A stretch of DNA of 11,891 bases from Bacteroidales bacterium (GTDB lineage: Bacteria > Bacteroidota > Bacteroidia > Bacteroidales > Dysgonomonadaceae): positions 1 to 11,891 of the forward strand of contig DUUR01000052.1 in the NCBI GenBank assembly GCA_012841425.1, in the 5' to 3' direction. A program made the position numbers and the translations under genes. Of this stretch, positions 1 through 6,329 are shown in pieces. Position 1 is the first letter of the stretch. Each line of letters starts with the position of its first letter. The notes beneath the pieces were generated by a model, which was not told the origin of the DNA, made no database searches, and saw only the letters and a program-made list of their open reading frames with translations.

Positions 1-610
1 TACTATTAAGATTCATCATACTAACAAGCCCCTGAGAGGTAAGAGCCTGATTATTGAAATCTTCCGCAAGCTTTCGTTCAATCTTGCGCTCAAGCTTATC
101 TACTTTGTCGTCCATTAAAATAGTATCATAAGCCATTTCGTGACTAACTCCAGAAAAAGCAAAAACAGCTTTTCTCAACATTTTATCTGTTTGAGTAAAC
201 ATCTTTACCAACAATCTTTTGTACACCTCAAATCCTTGAATTGAGAAATCCATTTCCTGTAAAGCAAGACTTATATTTTCTATTAAGTCACCCACACGCT
301 CCATAGAAATGGTCATATCGTGATAAGCCATTAATCGGCGCAGGTCTGATGCACGAGGTGTAAACAACATTATAGCGTTAACCACCTTCTCTTTAATTGT
401 TATATCAAGTGAGTTTATCAACTTCTCATTATGCTTTAGGAGATTAACTAGATCCTTATTTTTATTATCGTGAACTAACTCCTCTGCCTTTATCATTTGA
501 GTAAGCACAACTTCTGATAATAAGAGGAAATCGCTATGCAGCTGATCTAAATATTTATCTTTTATTCCCAAAACGGGAGTTGAACTTCTATTTTCGTTGA
601 GTGTATTCAT
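1..610 (-). CDS. phoU: PhoU, phosphate signalling regulator (3' end cut off)
   Basis: This gene encodes the cytoplasmic regulator that couples the Pst transporter to the PhoR/PhoB two-component system and represses the Pho regulon when phosphate is plentiful. I translated 203 codons from the ATG at 610 with no stop, so the gene runs off the left edge; PhoU proteins are usually about 215-235 residues, so little is missing. The protein is almost entirely helical. It carries one metal-binding PhoU signature, ERVGDLIEN at residues 104-112 (E104, D108, N112). The matching motif of the second helical repeat should lie just past the window edge. The start sits 43 bp after the pstB stop on the same strand and I see no separate promoter or terminator in the gap, so it is probably the last gene of the pst operon. 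Identity rests on the motif, the helical character and the neighbours. Confidence 0.93.
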   Translation of the reverse strand, partial: MNTLNENRSSTPVLGIKDKYLDQLHSDFLLLSEVVLTQMIKAEELVHDNKNKDLVNLLKHNEKLINSLDITIKEKVVNAIMLFTPRASDLRRLMAYHDMTISMERVGDLIENISLALQEMDFSIQGFEVYKRLLVKMFTQTDKMLRKAVFAFSGVSHEMAYDTILMDDKVDKLERKIERKLAEDFNNQALTSQGLVSMMNLNS

Positions 611-653
611 TAGTTATAATGATATTATTTGATTTATTAATAAACCGATTTAA

Positions 654-1439
654 TTAGCCAAACACACCTGTAAGATATTCTTCTGTACGCTTATTCTTTG
701 GCTTAGTAAACATTTGAGTAGTATTACCATGCTCAACCAACTCTCCTAAATACATAAACATTGAATTATCAGAAATACGAGCTGCTTGCGACATGTTGTG
801 CGTAACAATAATAATTGTGAATTGGTTCTTTAACTCCAACAACAATTCCTCTATTTTGTTCGTAGAAATTGGGTCCAGAGCTGACGTTGGCTCATCCATA
901 AGCAATATTTCTGGCTTAAGTGCAAGCGTACGTGCAATACAAAGTCGTTGTTGCTGTCCACCCGATAGAAACGAACCACGTTTGCTCATTACATCCTTTA
1001 CTTCATTCCAAAGTGCAACCCCTTTAAGGCTTTGCTCAACAATCTCATCTTTTTCTTTTTTGTCTAGTCTTATCCCATTTAGTTTATATCCTGCAAGTAC
1101 ATTATCATATATACTCATTGTGGGAAATGGATTAGGTTGCTGGAATACCATACCTGCCATTCTTCTAACCTCCATAGGATCAAAATTAAAAATATTTTCA
1201 CCCTTAAGTAATATATCACCTGTTGTTTTAATATTTGGATAAAGATCATGCATACGGTTAATGGCACGCAAAAGTGTACTTTTACCACATCCCGAAGGTC
1301 CCATAATTGCAGTTATAGTATTGGGATAAATATCTGTAGTTACATCTTTTACAGCCTTAGTACCAGGTGCATAAGATACAGACACCTCTTTTAATTGAAG
1401 AATGGGTTCCATTCCGTTATTATTATTTATATTTTCCAT
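654..1439 (-). CDS. pstB: PstB, phosphate ABC transporter ATPase
   Basis: This is the ATP-hydrolysing subunit of the high-affinity phosphate importer, acting on the cytoplasmic face of the PstC-PstA channel. With the start used here it has 261 residues. All nucleotide-binding motifs are intact: Walker [10 protein letters not shown] at 47-55, the Q-loop in VFQQPNPFP around 98-106, the signature LSGGQQQR at 158-165, Walker B LLMDEP at 179-184 and the switch histidine H214. The QQPNPFP stretch is typical of PstB. The ATG at 1439 overlaps the end of pstA by 13 bp and adds an Asn-rich leader (MENINNNNG). An in-frame ATG at 1412 gives a 252-residue protein, closer to the usual PstB length, and is a real alternative. 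The reading frame is open further upstream to 1511, but that extension lies inside pstA and is not homologous-looking. Confidence 0.95.
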   Translation of the reverse strand: MENINNNNGMEPILQLKEVSVSYAPGTKAVKDVTTDIYPNTITAIMGPSGCGKSTLLRAINRMHDLYPNIKTTGDILLKGENIFNFDPMEVRRMAGMVFQQPNPFPTMSIYDNVLAGYKLNGIRLDKKEKDEIVEQSLKGVALWNEVKDVMSKRGSFLSGGQQQRLCIARTLALKPEILLMDEPTSALDPISTNKIEELLLELKNQFTIIIVTHNMSQAARISDNSMFMYLGELVEHGNTTQMFTKPKNKRTEEYLTGVFG

Positions 1440-2302
1440 TTGCGTGCTACAATTTTTGCTATCCAGTTCAAAATGAATATTACAATTAATAGTAATAAAG
1501 ACGAAGACCATACCAAATCTACCAAGTTAGGATCATTGTAAAAATCCCATATCAGCAGAGGTATCGCACTAGTGGGCTCTAGAACATCCCAGTTTACAAC
1601 AGACGCTCCTAATGCTGTTAACATAAGTGGTGCAGTTTCGCCCATAACACGTGAAATAGCAAGTAATATTCCAGTAAATATTCCTCCAAATCCCGAAGGT
1701 AATAAAATTCTAAATACAACGTTAGTATATGAAGAGCCCAAGGCGAGCCCTGCTTCTTTATACGAATGTGGAAGCATTTTCAATGTTTCCTCTGTTGACC
1801 TGACAATCATAGGCAACATCATTATTGTAAGAGCAACGCTTCCTGCTAGTGCAGAATATCCTCCAAGTGGTTTCACAGCCCAGGCATATGCTATAATTCC
1901 AATTACAATTGAAGGCATACCTTGAAGAAGATCTGTTAAAAAACTTACCGCTTTTGCAAACTTCCTTTCACGATTTTCAGAAAGGTAGATACCTATAAAA
2001 AGTCCCAGTGGAACCGAAAATAATATTGCCAAAAGTACAATTAAAATTGATCCGGTAATACCATTTAAAATACCCCCTGGAATTGGATCGCCATTCATAT
2101 TTGCCAAAAGAGCATCCATAGACGATGGCGTAACCTCAGTAAAAAGGCTCAAATTGAAATTCTTATAACCTTTTGAAGCAACATCCCACAATATTAAGAA
2201 TAAAGGAATCATTGCTATAAAAGAAAATAAGCAAACCATCCAATATACCAGCTGGTTACTTCTCTTTCTTACTCTTATTGAATTACTTATGTTCATAGTC
2301 AT
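1427..2302 (-). CDS. pstA: PstA, phosphate ABC transporter permease
   Basis: This is one of the two inner-membrane permease subunits that form the phosphate channel with PstC. The 291-residue protein has about six hydrophobic segments, roughly at 18-40, 82-106, 122-140, 151-168, 204-232 and 265-285. The cytoplasmic EAA-type loop that docks onto PstB is visible as [20 protein letters not shown] at 183-202. The GMPSIVIG motif at 128-135 and [10 protein letters not shown] at 217-226 are characteristic of the PstA branch. A second ATG two codons in (2296) could also serve as start. It begins 5 bp after the pstC stop and its end overlaps the chosen pstB start by 13 bp, which suggests translational coupling in one operon. 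Confidence 0.96.
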   Translation of the reverse strand: MTMNISNSIRVRKRSNQLVYWMVCLFSFIAMIPLFLILWDVASKGYKNFNLSLFTEVTPSSMDALLANMNGDPIPGGILNGITGSILIVLLAILFSVPLGLFIGIYLSENRERKFAKAVSFLTDLLQGMPSIVIGIIAYAWAVKPLGGYSALAGSVALTIMMLPMIVRSTEETLKMLPHSYKEAGLALGSSYTNVVFRILLPSGFGGIFTGILLAISRVMGETAPLMLTALGASVVNWDVLEPTSAIPLLIWDFYNDPNLVDLVWSSSLLLLIVIFILNWIAKIVARKWKI

Positions 2303-2307
2303 TTTAA

Positions 2308-3165
2308 TTATGCTCTGGCAACTCTTTTCATAATCAACTTTGCAACAAGATTTATTAAAGCTGTAATTATAAATAGTAATAGCCCAATTGCAATAAGAGA
2401 GCTCAGCTTAATACCATCTGCTTCTCCAAACTGATTTGCAATAACACTGGCCATAGTATTACCTGTATCTAAAAGTCCTTTCGGAATTCTGTCGGTATTG
2501 CCAATTAGCATTGTCACGGCCATTGTTTCTCCAAGTGCACGTCCAAGTGCCAATATATATGAAGCTACAATACCTGAGGATGCGGTTGGTAAGCTTATAA
2601 AGCGTATCATCTCTATTTGTGTTGCTCCTAAACTGTATGCTCCTTCTTTTAAATTATTTGGAACCATAGAAATAAACTCAGTGCTCAGAGATGATGCATA
2701 TGGAATAATCATTATAGCCAATACAACTGATGACAATAAAATCCCAAAACCTTGAGCATTTAATCCCAAATCAATTATCAGTGGCCTCACTGCATAAAAC
2801 CCCCACAAGCCATACACAATTGAAGGTATACCAGCTAGTAAATCTACCACTGATCTAACAACCGATGATATCTTTTTTCCTTTAAAATATTCTCCATTAA
2901 ATAGAGCAACAGCAAGCGAAAAAGGAAAACAAAAAAGAAGTGCCAAAAATGCAGTGTATATTGTTCCTATTATAAAGGACAACGCCCCATATTCCTCGGT
3001 AGCTGGACGTGGATCCCACTCGGGATTTGCAATAAATCCTATAATTCCATATTCCTGAAATGCTTCGGTAGAGCGACTAACCAAAGCAAATATGATACCG
3101 GCACTCAACAGTATAATAATAAACGCTGCAAAAAACAATAAGAGCCGGAATATTTTATCTTTCAT
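2308..3165 (-). CDS. pstC: PstC, phosphate ABC transporter permease
   Basis: This is the second inner-membrane permease of the phosphate importer and the partner of PstA. It has 285 residues and six likely membrane segments (about 8-30, 62-88, 106-127, 140-160, 195-222 and 252-277). The extracytoplasmic NPEWDPRP motif at 47-54 and the stretch GIPSIVYGLWG at 112-122 are hallmarks of PstC. The EAA-type coupling loop begins at E174 (EGAYSLGATQIEMIRFISLP). LGRALGETMAV at 207-217 matches the conserved permease segment that follows. It lies 22 bp downstream of pstS and 5 bp upstream of pstA. Nothing is unusual about its length or motifs. Confidence 0.96.
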   Translation of the reverse strand: MKDKIFRLLLFFAAFIIILLSAGIIFALVSRSTEAFQEYGIIGFIANPEWDPRPATEEYGALSFIIGTIYTAFLALLFCFPFSLAVALFNGEYFKGKKISSVVRSVVDLLAGIPSIVYGLWGFYAVRPLIIDLGLNAQGFGILLSSVVLAIMIIPYASSLSTEFISMVPNNLKEGAYSLGATQIEMIRFISLPTASSGIVASYILALGRALGETMAVTMLIGNTDRIPKGLLDTGNTMASVIANQFGEADGIKLSSLIAIGLLLFIITALINLVAKLIMKRVARA

Positions 3166-3187
3166 TTAATTAAACTATAATATTATA

Positions 3188-4273
3188 TCAATTAGAATAG
3201 TTTGCATTATCAAGTATTGCAATACCTCCATAATTTATCTCATTAATTAAGTTGCGATTCTTCTCAATAGCTTGTTCAGAAAGCGGTGCATAATTGATCT
3301 GAGCTGCTACTTTTTGTCCTTCTGGACTAATTACATATTGCAATAACTTAATTAGATCCTCTCCCTCCTCAATTGTGCGATTGTCATATTTTTGATCTTT
3401 ATAAACAAGCAACCATGTGAAAAGACTTAACGGATAAGCGTTTGGGTCATCAGAGTCTGTAATCGTAGCCCTCATATCGTCGGGCAGCTCCACATTTGCC
3501 GCAGCAGTTATGGTTGCTAGAGTAGCATCAACGTAATTACCTGCTCTATTCTTTAGTTTTGCTGTCGGCAGTCTTAATGTTAATGCGTATTCAGATCCTA
3601 TATATCCTAAAGAACCATTAGTTTGCTGAACAATTCCAGCAACACCTGGATTTCCTTTTGCCGCTATACCAGCAGGCCATTTCAGTGATTTGCCTACTCC
3701 CATTGTATCGTTCCATTCTTTGCTTACAATAGAAAGATATTCTGAAAAGTTGAATGTAGTACCACTACCATCAGACCTATAAACAGGAGTGATTTTGAGG
3801 TCTGGTAAATTTACGCCAGGATTTATTGCAACAATCTTTCTATCGTTCCATTTTTCTATCTTGCCCAAATAAATATCAGATATTAATTCTCCAGTCAATT
3901 TCAAACTATCTATACCCTCTAAGGTGTAGGCCATAACAATACCTCCCATGCAAGTGGCTATATGAATTACTTCAGCGTTCATCGACTCAATCTCTTTCTG
4001 ATTTAAAAATGCATCACTTGCACCAAAATCTACCGAATGGTCGCGCAAACTGCGAATACCACCTCCACTGCCAATTGCTCCGTAATTAACAGTATAGTTA
4101 GGGTTAGCTTGCATAAAGTCGCGAAATATAATATTGTAATATGGATAAGGGAAAGTTGCTCCAGCTCCCGAAATTGAACTTCGCGAACTGTTACCAACTC
4201 CTTGGTTAGAATTAATGTTATTACAAGAATATAATAAATTTAGGAAGAGTAAAAAAGTAAATAATTTCCTCAT
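3188..4273 (-). CDS. pstS: PstS, phosphate-binding lipoprotein
   Basis: This is the periplasmic phosphate receptor that delivers phosphate to PstC-PstA. I use the ATG at 4273, giving 361 residues; the frame is open to a TTG at 4288, but the extra residues precede a normal signal peptide. The N-terminus MRKLFTFLLFLNLLYSC is a lipoprotein signal sequence with a lipobox ending at C17, so the protein should be membrane-anchored. Phosphate-pocket motifs are present: SGAGATFPYPYY at 35-46, GSGGGIR at 68-74, DFGASD at 82-87 and RSDGSGTTF at 166-174. First gene of the pst operon, 22 bp before pstC. An AGG lies 9 bases before the ATG, but the flanking A/T-rich leader is more typical of Bacteroidetes initiation sites. 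Confidence 0.95.
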   Translation of the reverse strand: MRKLFTFLLFLNLLYSCNNINSNQGVGNSSRSSISGAGATFPYPYYNIIFRDFMQANPNYTVNYGAIGSGGGIRSLRDHSVDFGASDAFLNQKEIESMNAEVIHIATCMGGIVMAYTLEGIDSLKLTGELISDIYLGKIEKWNDRKIVAINPGVNLPDLKITPVYRSDGSGTTFNFSEYLSIVSKEWNDTMGVGKSLKWPAGIAAKGNPGVAGIVQQTNGSLGYIGSEYALTLRLPTAKLKNRAGNYVDATLATITAAANVELPDDMRATITDSDDPNAYPLSLFTWLLVYKDQKYDNRTIEEGEDLIKLLQYVISPEGQKVAAQINYAPLSEQAIEKNRNLINEINYGGIAILDNANYSN

Positions 4274-4314
4274 TAAATTAAACCTCAAGTGTGTGATGTT
4301 TTAAAGATTATCCA

Positions 4315-4370
4315 CAAAAGTACAATTTGTTAATTATATTACATTCTTATAATTGTTACAAATTTGTTAA
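4315..4370 (-). promoter_or_regulatory. Candidate pst operon promoter with PhoB-like repeats
   Basis: On the minus strand, positions 4322-4315 read TACTTTTG, a full match to the Bacteroidetes -7 element TAnnTTTG, about 42 bp upstream of the pstS ATG. No TTTG is found at the usual -33 distance. Instead, two copies of TTAACAAATT lie upstream on the minus strand (4370-4361 and 4333-4324). In the distal copy TTAACA is followed 5 bp later by GTAACA, an 11-bp step. Direct repeats of TTAACA-like half-sites with 11-bp spacing are the known form of PhoP/PhoB boxes in other bacteria. A -7 element without a -33 fits an activator-dependent promoter. The operator role is inference. Confidence 0.4.
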
Positions 4371-4401
4371 GTTTTTAATGAATAAATAATCCACAAAGAA
4401 A

Positions 4402-4746
4402 TTATTTTACAAACTTTGAAACTATAGTTTGGAAATCCCTAGAGTTTTTCAGATCCCATTTCCACACATGGTCAACAAGTAAACTCATTATCTTATCTTT
4501 CTTTTCTTCTGTAGAGAGATTTGCAAGTTGATCGGCATGAAGTAATAATGTTATTTTCTCATTTGAGCCAATTGGGTATCTTACATTTAAATCATATTGA
4601 GTTTCGGCAGACCCTCCATAACGGAGTCCCAAAAACTTACGACCCGTGTGTTCTTCATTCCATTTCCACCTTACCAAAATAGCCTTTACCATACTATTTT
4701 CTTTATAATTACTTGCAAGGTTATCCTTAATCATATTATTATCCAT
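4402..4746 (-). CDS. Uncharacterised 114-residue protein
   Basis: I do not recognise this protein. It has 114 residues, no signal peptide and no membrane segment, and looks like a small cytoplasmic alpha/beta protein. A charged N-terminal tail (1-18) precedes a strand-like segment VKAILVRWKWNEE. A Gly/Arg-rich stretch (GRKFLGLRYGG, 35-45) follows, then a strand ITLLLHADQL, and a charged helical C-terminal half. Two WKW tripeptides (27-29 and 95-97) flank the core, which is an unusual pairing. In-frame ATG codons at residues 5 and 19 are alternative starts; residue 19 would begin just before the first WKW. It lies 128 bp upstream of pstS on the same strand with no visible terminator between, and is divergent from queC. 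Length, ordinary amino-acid composition and lack of a competing frame support a real gene. Function cannot be inferred. Confidence 0.7.
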   Translation of the reverse strand: MDNNMIKDNLASNYKENSMVKAILVRWKWNEEHTGRKFLGLRYGGSAETQYDLNVRYPIGSNEKITLLLHADQLANLSTEEKKDKIMSLLVDHVWKWDLKNSRDFQTIVSKFVK

Positions 4747-4839
4747 AGCCCAAAAGATTAAACATTGATATTTTAATTATTTTTTGCATTTATAGTAGAA
4801 TTATAGCTAATAAAACATACCACATTATCAAATAATACC

Positions 4840-4847
4840 TATTTTTG
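4840..4847 (+). promoter_or_regulatory. Candidate -7 promoter element for a short RNA
   Basis: Positions 4840-4847 read TATTTTTG and match the Bacteroidetes -7 consensus TAnnTTTG. A start of transcription near 4853 would lie just before the hairpin and terminator that follow. I see no TTTG at the normal -33 distance, so this is a partial promoter match in AT-rich sequence. Confidence 0.4.
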
Positions 4848-4852
4848 TAGAC

Positions 4853-4918
4853 TGTCATTTTTATATGACACCTTAATTGTGGAGCCGTTCAGATTGTGAA
4901 ATTTGGACGGCTTATTTT
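4853..4918 (+). ncRNA. Candidate small RNA or attenuated leader of about 65 nt
   Basis: This stretch holds two consecutive hairpins and no reading frame of note. The first pairs TGTCAT (4853-4858) with ATGACA (4865-4870) around a 6-nt loop. The second is a strong intrinsic terminator (4883-4917). With the -7 element at 4840-4847 this gives a complete promoter-RNA-terminator unit of roughly 65 nt. No plus-strand gene lies upstream that would need this terminator, because the 4402-4746 gene runs the other way. The RNA could be an independent small RNA, or the prematurely terminated leader of queC, whose start is about 155 bp further on. The region upstream of the terminator is too short and unlike known aptamers for me to assign a riboswitch class. 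Confidence 0.4.
4883..4917 (+). terminator. Strong intrinsic terminator
   Basis: GCCGTTCAGATT (4884-4895) pairs with AATTTGGACGGC (4900-4911) in a 12-bp stem that includes two G-U pairs. It is closed by a GTGA tetraloop of the stable GNRA type. The stem is followed by TTATTTTT. The T-rich run lies only on the plus-strand 3' side, so the terminator acts on plus-strand transcription. Its base is GC-rich, which stands out in the surrounding AT-rich DNA. Confidence 0.75.
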
Positions 4919-5004
4919 TAAATACACACTTCCCTCACACAATACAACATAAATACAAAAAACATGTTCATATGGTTTTGTTAAATATGAGGTTAATTAA
5001 AAAA

Positions 5005-5070
5005 TGGTTACTTTTGCTACAGAAATGAATCCTTTTCTGTGTAGCTTAGGAAACCACATAAAAAACAAAG
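5005..5070 (+). promoter_or_regulatory. Hairpin/pseudoknot-capable leader before queC
   Basis: A hairpin forms between GCTACAGAAA (5016-5025) and TTTCTGTGTAGC (5034-5045): 10 bp with a 2-nt bulge and an 8-nt loop. It is enclosed by TGGTT (5005-5009) pairing with AACCA (5052-5056). CTTT (5011-5014) can pair with AAAG (5067-5070), forming a pseudoknot that ends 3 nt before the queC ATG. Loop bases TCCT (5030-5033) can also pair with AGGA (5048-5051). The order GGTT, GCTACA, ACC and ATAAAAAACnAA resembles the preQ1-I riboswitch found upstream of queuosine genes in Firmicutes. Against this, the base before the closing 3' strand is A, not the ligand-pairing C, and the inserted hairpin is not part of the standard fold. 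It may instead be a protein operator over the promoter, or chance. Confidence 0.35.
5009..5016 (+). promoter_or_regulatory. Candidate -7 element of the queC promoter
   Basis: TACTTTTG at 5009-5016 fully matches TAnnTTTG and is identical to the element before pstS. It would place the transcription start near 5022 and leave a leader of about 50 nt before the queC ATG at 5074. The nearest upstream TTTG (4977-4980) is 28 nt away, longer than the usual 19-21 nt spacer. These bases also fall inside the structured element at 5005-5070, so the two readings compete. Confidence 0.45.
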
Positions 5071-5073
5071 AAT

Positions 5074-5748
5074 ATGAAAGAATATAAAAATCAAGATGCA
5101 ATTGTCCTATTCTCTGGAGGACAAGATTCTACAACGTGTCTTTATTGGGCTAAGAGAGAGTTTAGAAATGTTCAAGCTCTATGTTTTACATATGGTCAAC
5201 GACACTTACAAGAGGTAGAAAATGCAAGAAGACTCGCTGAGATGGCAGATATAGAATTCAATCATCTCGATACAACTGTTATTTCACAACTTGCTCCAAA
5301 CTCGCTAACTGACAAAGACTTACTAATGGATAAAGAAAAGCCTGATAAATCATATCCCAATACTTTTGTGCCAGGTAGGAATCTATTATTCCTAACATTT
5401 GCGGCAACTATTGCTTATGCTAAAGGCATACGACATATAGTAACAGGTGTGTCGGAGGCAGATTATAGCGGTTACCCCGACTGTAGGGATACCTTTATTA
5501 AGTCTGCAAATGCCACTCTAAATCTGGCAATGGACAAACAGTTTGTTATTCATACCCCATTAATGTGGCGTACTAAAAAAGAGATATGGAGCCTTGCAAA
5601 CGAATTAGGGATATTTGAGTTGGTAAAGAACGAAACACTTACTTGCTATAATGGTATTCAAGCCAAAGGTTGTGGAGAGTGCCCAGCATGTATTATTCGA
5701 AACAAGGGCTTGAAAGAATTCTTATCCGAGATAGAAGAAGTTAAATAA
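5074..5748 (+). CDS. queC: QueC, 7-cyano-7-deazaguanine (preQ0) synthase
   Basis: QueC converts 7-carboxy-7-deazaguanine to preQ0 using ATP and ammonia, in the queuosine tRNA-modification pathway in the cytoplasm. The 224-residue protein matches the usual family length. It has the N-type ATP-pyrophosphatase loop SGGQDST at 14-20, the conserved FVPGRN at 98-103, and [14 protein letters not shown] at 125-138, which forms part of the substrate pocket. Four zinc-binding cysteines lie at C191, C200, C203 and C206 (in CGECPAC and just before). All expected key residues are present. The ATG at 5074 follows an A-rich leader with no Shine-Dalgarno sequence. queF follows 91 bp downstream and catalyses the next step. 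queD and queE, needed to supply the substrate, are not in the window. Confidence 0.97.
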   Translation: MKEYKNQDAIVLFSGGQDSTTCLYWAKREFRNVQALCFTYGQRHLQEVENARRLAEMADIEFNHLDTTVISQLAPNSLTDKDLLMDKEKPDKSYPNTFVPGRNLLFLTFAATIAYAKGIRHIVTGVSEADYSGYPDCRDTFIKSANATLNLAMDKQFVIHTPLMWRTKKEIWSLANELGIFELVKNETLTCYNGIQAKGCGECPACIIRNKGLKEFLSEIEEVK

Positions 5749-5793
5749 GAGAACCGATAAGAAGCCAAAATAAGTGGCCAAATAAGCAACCAG
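5745..5793 (+). repeat. Four degenerate 12-nt tandem repeats between queC and queF
   Basis: Four units follow one another: ATAAGAGAACCG (5745-5756), ATAAGAAGCCAA (5757-5768), ATAAGTGGCCAA (5770-5781) and ATAAGCAACCAG (5782-5793), with one extra A at 5769. The common form is ATAAGnnnCC followed by two purines. The first unit contains the queC stop codon (5746-5748). The next bases, TTAAGAGTTTAT, may be a fifth, decayed unit. The units do not form an obvious stem with each other. Role unknown: they may be slippage remnants, protein-binding sites or an mRNA element between two cotranscribed genes. Confidence 0.6.
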
Positions 5794-5839
5794 TTAAGAG
5801 TTTATAAAAAACCAATATTACAATTAATAAAAAAACATT

Positions 5840-6298
5840 ATGCAAATTGATGGATTAAGCCACCTTGGAAGTAAAACAGAATACAAACAAGATTATGCAC
5901 CCGAGATGCTCGAGGCTTTTGAAAATAAACATAGAGATAACGACTATTGGGTTACATTTGATTGCCCCGAATTCACAAGTCTTTGCCCTATAACAGGACA
6001 GCCTGATTTCGCAACAATTAGAATTAACTATTTACCCGATATTAAAATGGTTGAAAGCAAAAGTCTTAAGCTCTATCTTTTTAGCTTTAGAAATCATGGT
6101 GCATTTCACGAAGACTGTATTAATATAATAATGAAGGATCTCATAAAATTAATGGATCCTAAATATATTGAAGTCACAGGTATTTTTACTCCACGTGGCG
6201 GCATAAGTATATATCCTTATGCCAACTACGGACGAAAAGATACTAAATATGAGAATATAGCTCATGAGAGACTCTTAGCACATTCAATACCTCTATAA
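5840..6298 (+). CDS. queF: QueF, NADPH-dependent preQ0 reductase
   Basis: QueF reduces the nitrile of preQ0 to the amine of preQ1, the base later inserted into tRNA by the Tgt transglycosylase. The 152-residue protein is the short, unimodular (YkvM-like) form rather than the two-domain E. coli form. The catalytic cysteine C49 lies in [15 protein letters not shown], and the catalytic aspartate D56 is exactly seven residues on. The QueF signature ESKSLKLY is at 72-79, and E91 in FHED corresponds to the substrate-binding glutamate. All positions agree with the spacing known for B. subtilis QueF. It lies 91 bp after queC with only short repeats between them, so the two are probably cotranscribed. 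It converges on the GH16-like gene, with a 30-bp gap and no strong terminator. Confidence 0.97.
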   Translation: MQIDGLSHLGSKTEYKQDYAPEMLEAFENKHRDNDYWVTFDCPEFTSLCPITGQPDFATIRINYLPDIKMVESKSLKLYLFSFRNHGAFHEDCINIIMKDLIKLMDPKYIEVTGIFTPRGGISIYPYANYGRKDTKYENIAHERLLAHSIPL

Positions 6299-6317
6299 AT
6301 TACTTCTACTTATATAA

Positions 6318-6329
6318 TTGGCTTCTTAT
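6318..6329 (-). repeat. Inverted perfect copy of one 12-nt unit downstream of queF
   Basis: Positions 6318-6329 read TTGGCTTCTTAT, the exact reverse complement of the second repeat unit ATAAGAAGCCAA at 5757-5768. It lies in the 30-bp gap between the convergent queF and GH16-like genes. On the minus strand it starts in the last base of the GH16 stop codon, much as the first tandem unit overlaps the queC stop. The pair therefore brackets queF as 12-bp inverted repeats about 550 bp apart. Confidence 0.5.

Noticed and set aside
793..1242. Open frame on the plus strand opposite pstB
   Set aside because: It lies entirely within pstB and shows no recognisable domain; a shadow of the real gene. The same applies to the open frames opposite pstA, pstC, GH16, the permease and sbcD.
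1440..1511. PstB reading frame open into pstA
   Set aside because: This stretch encodes the end of PstA in its own frame, and PstB proteins do not carry such an N-terminal extension.
4274..4288. Extension of PstS to a TTG start at 4288
   Set aside because: The added residues precede a normal lipoprotein signal peptide that begins with the ATG at 4273, so the extension has no support.
4853..4883. preQ1-I aptamer directly before the 4883-4917 terminator
   Set aside because: The hairpin here lacks the A-rich 3' tail and the second pseudoknot strand required by that fold.
4947..4980. Hairpin around CAAAAAACATGTTC and its partner ATGGTTTTG
   Set aside because: Only 5 plus 3 AT-rich pairs with an internal loop; expected by chance in sequence of this composition.
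4973..4980. TGGTTTTG as an alternative queC -7 element
   Set aside because: It misses the conserved A at the second position, and a full match lies closer to the gene at 5009-5016.
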